From an uncultured Actinomycetes bacterium (GTDB taxonomy: Bacteria > Actinomycetota > Thermoleophilia > Solirubrobacterales > Solirubrobacteraceae), in contig CALAQT010000144.1 of assembly GCA_937888775.1 (NCBI GenBank), positions 1 to 15,105 on the forward strand: a stretch of DNA of 15,105 nucleotides, written 5' to 3'. The translations under genes were made by a program, and so were the position numbers. Shown here piece after piece: positions 1 through 6,339 of the stretch (position 1 is the first letter of the stretch; each line of letters starts with the position of its first letter). Below the pieces are notes generated by a model that saw only the letters and a list, made by a program, of their open reading frames with translations, did no database searches and had not been told where the DNA came from.

Positions 1-75
1 TGCCCGGGCGGGCGACGGCGCGTCACCAACCAGCGCGCAACTTGCGAGGAATTCCCAAACCCCGGAAAGACCTGC

Positions 76-288
76 TCAGGACCACGATCCGGCTCTCACC
101 CTGACCACATCGATGCCGGGAGCCCCGCTTTTTGCACCAGCCGACCGGACTTTGCCGTAGGTCGCTGAGAGCACGAGTATTCTCTCGTCGCGCGACGCCC
201 GCCCGTTCGCGTAATGGTCGCTCGCGGCAGCCGACTCGCAGCCGACGGCGAGCACGCAGCAGAGCGCGGGCGCGAACTTCAAACGCAT
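76..288 (-). CDS. Possible small lipoprotein/secreted protein (doubtful)
   Basis: A 70-residue reading frame from an ATG at 288. It opens with a plausible export signal: charged MRLKF, a short hydrophobic core, then AVGC at residues 14-17, an imperfect lipobox with Cys17 as possible lipid anchor. The mature part is short and polar, with ERILVLSATYG at residues 35-45. I see no Shine-Dalgarno sequence in front of the ATG, and the frame stays open upstream, so the start is a guess based on the signal-like N-terminus. The ILVLSATYG stretch faintly recalls the opening of galactose-binding (SUEL-type) lectin domains, but the rest of such a domain is absent. It could be a 3'-frameshifted larger gene or simply non-coding. 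Function unknown. Confidence 0.22.
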   Translation of the reverse strand: MRLKFAPALCCVLAVGCESAAASDHYANGRASRDERILVLSATYGKVRSAGAKSGAPGIDVVRVRAGSWS

Positions 289-889
289 CGTGGACACACT
301 ACGTGCCGCGAGGCCAGCCGTCACTCGACGTCGCCTCGCCACGTGCGCCGGGCTCATCACCCGGCGTCCGCGGGGAACGATGATCGAACAGCGCGGTTCC
401 TGCATCGGAGCGTCAGGCGAGCCGCGGCCTGGCGCGGGGGCACAGACCAACGCATCAAGCCACCAGCGATGCCGTTCTGCCTGGCGATCGAAGCGGCACT
501 GCGGTACGGGTTGCTCGAGACGTCTTTTCGACTGACGCAGATCTCCGCGCGGTTCGTGGCGGACAGCTGCAACGACGTAACGGCGCTGTAACCGCGACTC
601 GGCTAACACTCGAACAGCCACCGCCGCAGCCTCGTGTGACTAGGCCGGAGCGCATGTCCGAGCGGCCGGCGTCGTCGATATTGTTGTCGCTGCGTCGCCC
701 CGTCGCAGATTCCGCTCGTCGAACTCTGCGGCGCCCCAGCGAGGGAGATGCCTGCAGTCGTCACGGGCAGGAGCAGTCGAGACTGCGTGGCGCCGGCGAC
801 CTGGGCGGCGGTGAGGATAGGCGGTCGCCGCGGCGGCGGTCGCGGCGTGTCGCTTCAGCTGGCTCCCCAGCACCGCGACCGCGTGACGG
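289..889. other. Gene-free stretch upstream of the hydrolase 3' end
   Basis: About 600 bases in which the open frames on both strands are Arg/Ala/Ser-rich, without recognisable domains, typical of chance frames in high-GC DNA. I see no RNA gene, repeat or convincing terminator. Because the hydrolase ends at 890 on the minus strand, this is its downstream region. Confidence 0.5.
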
Positions 890-1789
890 CTACTGGATGA
901 CGTCGGCGAGCCATCGCAGGAGATGCGCGTTGACCTCGGCCGGCGCATGCTGCTGGAGCCAGTGCCCGGCGCCGAGGACGACCTCGTCGACCCGCAGATC
1001 GGTGACCCAGCCGTCCATTATCGCGGCTGGCATGAACCGGCGCACCGGATCGCGCTCACCGGTGAGAAACAGGGCCGGCTGTGTGATCCGGCGGTCAGCG
1101 ATCGCCGCCGTCCGCTCCCAGTTGCGATCGATGTTGCGGTAATAGTTGAGCCCGCCGCGAAAGCCGGTACGGGTGTAGGTGTCGACGTAGACCGCCAGCT
1201 CGTCCTCGGTGAGGAACGGCGGCATCCCGGGGTCCTCGTCCTCCTCGGCCCATGCCGCGTTCCAGACTCGCGAGGTGGTGAGGGTCCGCCGCACATCGCG
1301 CTCGAGCGCCACTTCGGCGACTCCGGGCTCCTGGAACCACGCCATGTAGAAGTCATCGCCCAGGTTCGCACGCATCAGCTCTAGCGGCGGTGCGGGGGCG
1401 CGCGGAGCGAACGGGACCGATAGCCCGGCGACTGCGCGGATCCGCTCAGGGTGAAGCCAGGCGGTCTTCCACGCCACGTCGGCGCCCCAGTCGTGTCCGA
1501 TCAGCGTGCCGCTCTCAGCGCGGGCGTGGTCGAGCAGCCCGAGCACGTCGCCGGCCAGCACGTCGATCGCGTAAGCCTCGATCTCCGCTGGCGCGTCAGA
1601 GCCTCCGAAGCCCCGGAGGTCGGGCACGAGCAGCCGATATCCGGCGCTCGCGAGCGGCTCGGTCTGGTGACGCCACGAGTACCCGAGCTCCGGGAAGCCG
1701 TGAAGCAGCACCACAACCGGTCCGTCCGCCGGCCCGTACTCGGCGACTTCGAGGTTGATCCCGTTGACCCGGACGGTGGCCGGGGTCAC
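890..1789 (-). CDS. Alpha/beta hydrolase, epoxide hydrolase-like
   Basis: A 299-residue cytoplasmic hydrolase of the alpha/beta fold, epoxide-hydrolase/haloalkane-dehalogenase branch. The oxyanion motif HGFPE is at residues 30-34. The nucleophile elbow GHDWG has Asp100 as nucleophile, the acid is Asp247 in GERDP, and the base is His276 in GAGHW. Tyr148 and Tyr216/217 lie in the cap region, where epoxide hydrolases carry their ring-opening tyrosines, so hydrolysis of an epoxide to a diol is the best guess; the substrate is unknown. The chosen GTG start at 1789 overlaps the stop of the upstream MhuD-like gene (GTGA, 1786-1789), implying translational coupling. A longer in-frame start at 1924 lies inside that upstream gene and gives a low-complexity basic leader, so it is rejected. 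The length fits the family (about 280-300 residues). Confident in the family, not the substrate. Confidence 0.92.
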   Translation of the reverse strand: MTPATVRVNGINLEVAEYGPADGPVVVLLHGFPELGYSWRHQTEPLASAGYRLLVPDLRGFGGSDAPAEIEAYAIDVLAGDVLGLLDHARAESGTLIGHDWGADVAWKTAWLHPERIRAVAGLSVPFAPRAPAPPLELMRANLGDDFYMAWFQEPGVAEVALERDVRRTLTTSRVWNAAWAEEDEDPGMPPFLTEDELAVYVDTYTRTGFRGGLNYYRNIDRNWERTAAIADRRITQPALFLTGERDPVRRFMPAAIMDGWVTDLRVDEVVLGAGHWLQQHAPAEVNAHLLRWLADVIQ

Positions 1790-2118
1790 GCCGCGGGTGA
1801 GTCGGTGGAGCCGCCGGCCTTGCGTTCTAGGACGTCGAACGACCAGAGTTGACTTGCGGTTCCGACCGGGCCGCTCTGGCGGTGTTGCGCGTGACCGGCG
1901 GCGAAGTCCCGGCTGGCCAGCCACGCCTGGAAGTCGTCCTCCGATCGCCAGCGCGTGAGCACGAGGCAGACCTCCCGATCGTCGTTGGGTCGCAGCAGCT
2001 CGAACCCCTCAAAGCCGGTCGCGTCCTCGACCTTGCCGGCCCGCGCCGCAAACCTTTGCTCGAACTCGGCGAAGCGCTCGCGCGGGACGGTGATCGCGTT
2101 GATCTTCACGACGCTCAC
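1786..2118 (-). CDS. mhuD: MhuD/IsdG-like haem-degrading monooxygenase (ABM domain)
   Basis: A 110-residue protein of the antibiotic-biosynthesis-monooxygenase (dimeric ferredoxin-like) fold. The start VSVVKINAI and the motifs GFEGFELLRP and FQAW closely match my memory of Mycobacterium tuberculosis MhuD, which opens haem to mycobilin and releases iron without CO. The MhuD haem-pocket residues are all present: Asn7, Trp66, and the axial His as His76 (one residue later than MhuD His75). GTG at 2118 is chosen because it puts Asn at position 7 and has AGGA eight bases upstream; GTG at 2109 is less good. A TAGGAT hexamer seven bases before the start could instead be a -10 box of a nearly leaderless transcript. 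It is first gene of a coupled pair with the alpha/beta hydrolase. A generic quinol-monooxygenase role cannot be excluded. Confidence 0.85.
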   Translation of the reverse strand: MSVVKINAITVPRERFAEFEQRFAARAGKVEDATGFEGFELLRPNDDREVCLVLTRWRSEDDFQAWLASRDFAAGHAQHRQSGPVGTASQLWSFDVLERKAGGSTDSPAA

Positions 2119-2813
2119 GCCCAGGATCCTATCCAGGGCCGGTCGGCTGGCCCGAAGCTGGGCCGATGTCCGGCGGCGGTGCCCGCAATCCGCGAGACGC
2201 CGTAGCGCTTGGAACGCCTTTCTGGTTTGGGTCTTCCTTACCGCGCGGAGCGGGTTCGCACCCCCGGCCTTCTGGCGGGCATTCCGTCGAGGGACGCGAG
2301 TAATCGAGCTTTGCGCTTTGTTGCCATTCCGCCGGGCACGCCCGACGGTACGCTCCATTCAGACCGTCAGTTCACGCGGGTTCACATCTAGTGACCGGTC
2401 TAACCGCCGCGGGGGCCGCGAGGCGCTTGCAAGAGCGCGACGGGACGTCCTGGATGGATCGCATGAGCTCGCTGCTTCAACGGCGACGCAACCGCTAGGC
2501 GGAATGCGCCGCCGAGACGACGCTTCCAAGGCCGGTCCAAAAGTAGGCCACTCTGCCAGTCCCGCTCGAGATAACGGCAGCTTCGGAACGAGCCCGGACG
2601 CTGCGACCGACTTGCCCGCCGACCCGCGTCTCGCCAGATGCGAGATTGCCGCCTGCGGCTAGCCGCAGGGGTGGGAAGCGTGGATCCAGGCGACGGCGAG
2701 AGCGGACCAAGCCGGCTCGTCGGTCTCGGAAGTGTGCCCGGAGACCATGGGACGGCGGTTGGCCAGGGTTAGCGGTCGTGCGAATATCCCTATGGCCCGC
2801 TTGCGCGCTGCTG
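2119..2813. other. Gene-free stretch between haem-oxygenase operon and lysozyme
   Basis: Roughly 700 bases between two divergently oriented genes. All six frames give Arg-rich, domain-free chance products. It contains one copy of a 15-base repeat (2184-2198) and must hold the promoter of the minus-strand operon, but I see no strong -35/-10 pair and no RNA gene. Confidence 0.45.
2184..2198 (+). repeat. 15-base direct repeat, copy 1
   Basis: CGCAATCCGCGAGAC occurs here and again, exactly, at 8307-8321. The flanks differ. Both copies are in non-coding DNA upstream of genes. Confidence 0.5.
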
Positions 2814-2819
2814 TATAAA
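2814..2819 (+). promoter_or_regulatory. Possible -10 box of the lysozyme gene
   Basis: TATAAA, followed by T, stands out in GC-rich surroundings 52 bases before the lysozyme ATG. There is no good -35 hexamer at 16-18 bases upstream, so this is a weak call. Confidence 0.25.
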
Positions 2820-2870
2820 TGGCTCGGCTTGGCGGCCTTGGGTCATCTGACCGGTCGTGCTGCCGTACAC

Positions 2871-3434
2871 ATGATGCTTGGCCCAACGCCGCCAGACTCA
2901 GGTTTCGTCACCACGCGGACGTTCGCGCTGGCGCTAGCGGCGGTAGCAGCGGTCGGGCTTGGACTTACTGTCTGGACTCGTGCGAGTTCGGCGGGCACAC
3001 CTGTCCGAGGCGTGGATGCGGCGGGCTTACGTTGGATCGCTCAAGAAGAGGGCGGCTTTCGATACTTCCGGCGGACTCGCTTGGCGGATGGCACCTACGC
3101 GAAGCGCTGGAATGCCTATTCAGATGGCCCGACCAAGCACGGCCATCAGACCGGCAACTGCACGATCGGGCACGGCCACCTCCTCGCGTACAAGCCCTGT
3201 GACAAGCTGCCGGCGGCCAAGCGGGAACCGATCACCGACGAAGAGGCGACGCGTTTGCTGCAGTCCGATGTGGCCAAGGCGATCCGTCTCATCGATCGTG
3301 CGGTCCGCCTACCGCAAACCGACTGTGAATACGCAGCGCTGGTCGACTTCGTCTTCAACGCCGGCATCGGCGATCCGGCGCATTACACGCCAAAGGCCAA
3401 CTGGTGCGTAGAGGGCTCTACGGCTGGGGCATAG
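2871..3434 (+). CDS. GH24 lysozyme, N-terminal part (membrane-targeted; frameshifted)
   Basis: The first 187 codons of a phage-type (GH24, T4-lysozyme-like) muramidase that cleaves the MurNAc-GlcNAc bond of peptidoglycan. Residues about 17-34 form a hydrophobic segment, a signal peptide or membrane anchor, so it acts outside the membrane. The catalytic region reads QEEGG (Glu60), AYSDG (Asp85) and CTIGHGHLL (Thr98), matching the Glu/Asp/Thr triad and the TIGxGHLL signature, but with extra residues between Glu and Asp compared with T4 lysozyme. FNAGIG at 162-167 is the family's second core motif. Cys97, Cys110, Cys152 and Cys179 suggest disulfides. ATG 2871 is chosen because the signal segment follows it; there is no clear ribosome binding site, and ATG 2874 is equally possible. 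The frame ends early at 3434. The GH24 C-terminus continues in the frame of the next entry, so one base is probably missing near 3426-3429. Confidence 0.82.
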   Translation: MMLGPTPPDSGFVTTRTFALALAAVAAVGLGLTVWTRASSAGTPVRGVDAAGLRWIAQEEGGFRYFRRTRLADGTYAKRWNAYSDGPTKHGHQTGNCTIGHGHLLAYKPCDKLPAAKREPITDEEATRLLQSDVAKAIRLIDRAVRLPQTDCEYAALVDFVFNAGIGDPAHYTPKANWCVEGSTAGA

Positions 3435-4309
3435 TCGATGCGATCAACAGCGGAGATCCGCCTGAGGCGGTGGCCGGTCTGATCCGCGATGCGATCGGCA
3501 GCAGGGAGCGCAAGACGTATCCGGGACTTGTCGGTCGGCGTGCACGCGAGGCGGCGAAGTACCTCTGCCTGCCGTCTACTCCAAGCGTGCCGGGACCATG
3601 CGACCGGCCCAACCACGGGGGTGGGATCGACCTCTTGCTCGAGGGCGAGTTCTTCGGGAGCCAATGGGCCTCTGGTGAAGTGAGCGCGACCTCGAGCGAC
3701 GGCTCGCAGCCCGAGGTGGCATCGGTCGGTTATGACTATGTGTCGGCAGGGAATTTCGGTCCGCGGCCCTGTGGAACGACAACAACGCTCAAAGCGACGC
3801 CGACCAGGGGCAATCACTTCGACCGCTGGAAGTCGAGCGAGGGACTCTGCCAGACAGCGGCGACCACCTGCACGGTCCCGATCACCACGACAGCACACCA
3901 GCTCACGGCGTACTTCGCGCCGACCGTGTACAGGCTCTCGGTCACCAACGACCAACCGGACGGCATCGTGTCCTCAGGCGGTGCAGGCGGGTACGTGGAC
4001 CCCGGGATAGATTGTGGCTCGATTCCCAACGGGCCTACCACTCAGGTCTTCACGAACTGCAGCGCTGGAGCGCTTGCCCAGCGCTCGGACCTCGATGTCA
4101 CCCCACTGCGTATCGTCGCCGATAATCCCGGCCCCGGCGGCGACACCTACGGCATCGCGTCGATCGACGGCTGCGATCGATCGGTCGCCACCACCTACCC
4201 AGCGCCCGGCGGCAGCGGCACGTATGTTCCGATCGTCCAATGTTTCATCGACATGAACAGCGACCGGACAATCACGGTCAGTTACAAAGACGTCGCGCAG
4301 CGCGGCTAG
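3404..4309 (+). CDS. GH24 lysozyme C-terminal part plus InlB-B-like repeat region (frameshifted continuation)
   Basis: This frame is the continuation of the upstream lysozyme rather than a gene of its own. From about 3430 it reads IVDAINSGD and later TYPGLVGRRAREAAKYL, the usual end of a GH24 domain (family pattern: a STLL...NAGD turn, then a PGLxxRR helix). Adding one base to the GGGG run at 3426-3429 joins the parts into a protein of about 479 residues. After the lysozyme domain come two repeat-like regions with paired Cys, including a TLKATPTRGNHFDRW stretch and a closing LTAYF, recalling the bacterial InlB-B/Flg_new type repeats of secreted proteins. These probably bind wall or surface. 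The GTG at 3404 lacks a ribosome binding site and would start mid-domain, which argues against independent translation. Gene ends with TAG at 4307-4309. Confidence 0.72.
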   Translation: MRRGLYGWGIVDAINSGDPPEAVAGLIRDAIGSRERKTYPGLVGRRAREAAKYLCLPSTPSVPGPCDRPNHGGGIDLLLEGEFFGSQWASGEVSATSSDGSQPEVASVGYDYVSAGNFGPRPCGTTTTLKATPTRGNHFDRWKSSEGLCQTAATTCTVPITTTAHQLTAYFAPTVYRLSVTNDQPDGIVSSGGAGGYVDPGIDCGSIPNGPTTQVFTNCSAGALAQRSDLDVTPLRIVADNPGPGGDTYGIASIDGCDRSVATTYPAPGGSGTYVPIVQCFIDMNSDRTITVSYKDVAQRG

Positions 4310-4355
4310 ACAGAAGCCTCCGGTTTTGACGTTGGATTCGCGATTGCGCAAGCGA

Positions 4356-4380
4356 CCGTCCCGCCCGCCACCGGGGACGG
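4356..4380. terminator. Hairpin between convergent genes (possible terminator)
   Basis: CCGTCCC (4356-4362) pairs perfectly with GGGACGG (4374-4380) across an 11-base loop. It lies 47 bases past the lysozyme stop and faces the 3' end of the minus-strand SnoaL gene. No T-run follows. Confidence 0.35.
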
Positions 4381-4389
4381 GAACGCGCC

Positions 4390-4409
4390 CCGCTCACCGC
4401 GCTGAGCGG
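4390..4409. terminator. Second hairpin between convergent genes (possible terminator)
   Basis: CCGCTCA (4390-4396) pairs perfectly with TGAGCGG (4403-4409), with loop CCGCGC. With the preceding hairpin it makes a tandem pair in the convergent spacer; it could serve both strands. No T-run. Confidence 0.35.
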
Positions 4410-4477
4410 AGCCCGGCCGGCTCGCCTGCGAAATGCTCGCCGTGCCGTCAGCCGTGCCGTGATGAGCGCTCTGTGAC

Positions 4478-4666
4478 CTATGCCGGAGCGCCCTCAGGAA
4501 CCACGCCGAGCTGCTGCATCATCCCCAGCATGTCGACGACTCCCCAATGCTCAGCCACGAGGCCGTCCTCGTCGAACCGCATGATGTCGATGAGCTGCAC
4601 GTCGACGCTCTTGCCGGTTGGAGGCATGCCCATGAACTCACCCTCGTGAGTCCCGGTCGCCCTTAC
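4478..4666 (-). pseudogene. SnoaL-like protein, C-terminal part (out of frame)
   Basis: The 3' portion of the SnoaL-like gene that begins at 4898, in a different frame. It reads VRATGTHEGEFMGMPPTG, then VQLIDIMRF and VAEHWGVVD, ending in GAPA. TGTHxGEFMGxPPTGK followed by the AEHW motif is characteristic of SnoaL-like polyketide-cyclase/ester-cyclase proteins. Removing one base from the GCGGCGCG run (plus-strand 4667-4673) restores a continuous protein of about 139 residues containing VVARVRATGTHEGEF, which is what the family pattern predicts. The frame remains open upstream to 5098, but that part is Arg/Ser-rich shadow. It probably has no independent start, although an ATG at 4633 lies within it. 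Confidence 0.7.
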
Positions 4667-4898
4667 GCGCCGCAACCACTTTCTCACCGCTGGCCACAAC
4701 GTCTTCGGGGTCCATTCGCAGATTGGGGAACGCCGCACGGTACATGCGAAAGAACTCCAGGACACCGTCCTTTGTTGGCGCGAGGCCGGGAGTCTCCTCG
4801 TGCTCGACGAAGCCGTTCGCCAGCAAAGGGCCGAACCCTTCGATATCTCCAGCGTTGAGCAGGTCGTAGAGGCGTCGCTGCGTGGCCGAGTGGTCCAT
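4638..4898 (-). CDS. SnoaL-like (ester cyclase family) protein, N-terminal part (frameshifted)
   Basis: A small alpha+beta-barrel protein of the NTF2/SnoaL superfamily, cytoplasmic, function unassigned; relatives include polyketide cyclases, ester cyclases and many proteins of unknown role. The in-frame part has 86 codons. Residues 1-72 fit the family: an N-terminal helix with LYDLLNAGD, FVEHEETPG, and FFRMYRAAFPNLRMDPEDVV. After VVAA the frame drifts into RKGDRDSRG and stops, while the true continuation is in the neighbouring frame (4478-4666). ATG 4898 is supported by AAAGGA at 4904-4909, five bases upstream. It is convergent with the lysozyme gene and divergent from the surface-protein gene at 5359. 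One extra base, real or artefactual, explains the break. Confidence 0.8.
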   Translation of the reverse strand: MDHSATQRRLYDLLNAGDIEGFGPLLANGFVEHEETPGLAPTKDGVLEFFRMYRAAFPNLRMDPEDVVASGEKVVAARKGDRDSRG

Positions 4899-4903
4899 CG
4901 TCG

Positions 4904-4909
4904 TCCTTT
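4904..4909 (-). promoter_or_regulatory. Ribosome binding site of the SnoaL-like gene
   Basis: AAAGGA on the minus strand, five bases before ATG 4898, fixes the start of this gene. Confidence 0.65.
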
Positions 4910-5310
4910 CGTGGGGTCGGCCGACCCTGCTCTTGTCACCAGCTCCGACGCAAGCGAACCGCCCGGCGCCGCTCGCGTTCCATGCGAAGGCGCGGGCCGG
5001 GCCCGCGACCTTGGGGGCGCCAGCGCTCCCCCCTCGAGCGGAGTAGCGCGCTCGAAGCAGAGCAGGTGTCTAGGCGCCGGTGGGCCGGACCCTGGCATTC
5101 GCCAATTCCGCGCACGTTGGCAACGAGTTCGATGCGCCCTGCGGATCCGCGCTCAAAACCCACGGGGTCGAGCGACTGACGGCACGGCACCGCGGCTTTG
5201 CACCGGCTCGAACCGCTAGCGCTCGCGCGCCGCCGGCGCATGGCGTGGCCTCCGGCACGCGCGGCGCAGAGAGGTAAGAAACCGGCACCCCGCGCGAGGC
5301 GCCGCTGGTA
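4910..5310. other. Gene-free divergent intergenic region
   Basis: About 400 bases between the SnoaL-like gene and the surface-protein gene, which diverge. Open frames here are low-complexity shadows. It should hold promoters for both genes; only the AT-rich TATATGCT near its right end is suggestive. Confidence 0.45.
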
Positions 5311-5316
5311 TATGCT
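5309..5316 (+). promoter_or_regulatory. Possible extended -10 promoter of the surface-protein gene
   Basis: TGGTATATGCT contains a TGN-type extension and a TATGCT (TANNNT-type) -10 box, the only AT-rich patch nearby. A start about seven bases on would give a leader of roughly 37 bases before 5359. No -35 element is visible. Confidence 0.3.
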
Positions 5317-5347
5317 GCGCCGTCGGGCGGTGGCCGAGCGGTCGAGC

Positions 5348-5353
5348 GAGGAG
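5348..5353 (+). promoter_or_regulatory. Ribosome binding site pointing to a non-canonical start
   Basis: GAGGAG lies five bases before an in-frame ATC (5359-5361). Starting there gives an ideal Arg-rich signal peptide n-region (GRCRWLRWG), whereas the first canonical start, GTG 5404, has neither ribosome binding site nor charged n-region. Confidence 0.45.
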
Positions 5354-5403
5354 TCCACATCGGCGGTCTGATCACCGGACGTTGCCGCTGGCTGCGCTGG
5401 GGC

Positions 5404-6339
5404 GTGGTCGTCGCGGTGATGGCCGCGTTGGCGAGCGCTTCGACGGCTGGGGCGCGGAACCTCAATTCGCTCGGACCCGCGCCCGGACCGTGCCAGAGCG
5501 GCCAGACGTCGGCCTGCACGTTCCAGTCGCGCTGCGCGCAGATGTCGTTCTCGCCGCACCTCGTCCATGTCGGCGAGGAGATCGACAGCACCGCCGGGCC
5601 CGCGGTCGACGCGTGCGGTCCGGGCGGCGTCGCGGCGATCTCGTGGAACTGGGCTCTGCTGCCGGGTCTCAGCGGCGGCAAGGGGCCGTGCCGCCTGACG
5701 CCGCTCAAACAGCCCGCCTCGTGCCGGTTCACGGCCGTCGCCGCGACGTCCCAGTGGCAGATCGGCTGCATCGACGGGGGCTCGGGATTCGGCTCGTGGA
5801 TGTCGTGCGATTACTACGGCGTGATCGGCGCCAACCAGCGGGCCATCAGCGGGCGGGTCCTCACGAAGCGCGGCAAGCCCGTCAACGGCGCCACCGTGCT
5901 CATCAGGGGGCCGGCGGGCGGCTCGGTGCAGACGAACGCAAACGGCGACTACTACGCCGACCAGCTCGACCCCGGCCGGTACCAGGTGTCGGTGCTGGCG
6001 CATAGCCGCCAGGACCCGGTCGCCTTCTGCAGCGGCCATGAGCGCGGCGGCATCTGCGACCTCGACCTCGCCCACACCGACGGCCAGGCGGACTTCACAG
6101 CGCCGCCGGACACGCTCGCGTTGCACTTCTTCCCCTCGCACATCGCCGCCGACGGCGTCTCGAACTTCGACGGGAGCGTGGACGTCACCGACAGCGCCGG
6201 GCAGCCGGCGGTCGCGACCGACGTCGCGATCGCCCCGCCGCTCGACGCAGCCCGCGCACGCTCATCTGCAGCGGCGGCAAGGTCGTCTACCCAACGGTGC
6301 TCTCCGACGGCTCCGTCCTCGGATCGGAGTTCACGCTGA
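5404..6339 (+). CDS. Secreted multidomain surface protein, N-terminal part (frameshifted)
   Basis: 5' part of a large exported protein. The hydrophobic VVVAVMAALASASTAGA is a signal peptide core with an A-x-A cleavage site; extending to ATC 5359 adds the expected basic n-region, so the real start is probably 45 bases upstream of this GTG. Then comes a Cys-rich region (paired Cys, about residues 29-140), followed by a carboxypeptidase-regulatory-like beta-sandwich: ISGRVLTKRGKPVNGATVLI through DQLDPGRYQVSVLA, about residues 155-200. An Ig-like stretch follows (LALHFFPSHIAADG... DSAGQPAVATDVAI). Sense ends near 6250; the remainder to 6339 is Arg/Ser-rich out-of-frame sequence. One base appears missing in the CCC run at 6251-6253; restoring it continues into the next entry. 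Role probably adhesive or structural; function unknown. Confidence 0.75.
   Translation: MVVAVMAALASASTAGARNLNSLGPAPGPCQSGQTSACTFQSRCAQMSFSPHLVHVGEEIDSTAGPAVDACGPGGVAAISWNWALLPGLSGGKGPCRLTPLKQPASCRFTAVAATSQWQIGCIDGGSGFGSWMSCDYYGVIGANQRAISGRVLTKRGKPVNGATVLIRGPAGGSVQTNANGDYYADQLDPGRYQVSVLAHSRQDPVAFCSGHERGGICDLDLAHTDGQADFTAPPDTLALHFFPSHIAADGVSNFDGSVDVTDSAGQPAVATDVAIAPPLDAARARSSAAAARSSTQRCSPTAPSSDRSSR

Noticed and set aside
76..288. Galactose-binding (SUEL-type) lectin domain suggested by ILVLSATYG
   Set aside because: Only the first strand-like motif is present; no Cys pattern or downstream domain is found in any frame to the window edge.
3418..3440. Programmed -1 ribosomal frameshift in the lysozyme gene
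   Set aside because: The direction is right, but the site (CT GGG GCA TAG) is not an X XXY YYZ slippery heptamer and no conserved downstream structure is evident; an indel is simpler.
5326..5350. tRNA-like start (GGTGGCCGAGCGGTCGAG resembles the D-arm of tRNA-Ser/Leu)
   Set aside because: The D-stem does not close, and there is no anticodon arm, T-arm or acceptor partner downstream.
4936..6141. 401-codon minus-strand frame antisense to the surface protein
   Set aside because: Low-complexity Arg/Ala-rich sequence opposite a gene with clear signal peptide and Ig-like domains.
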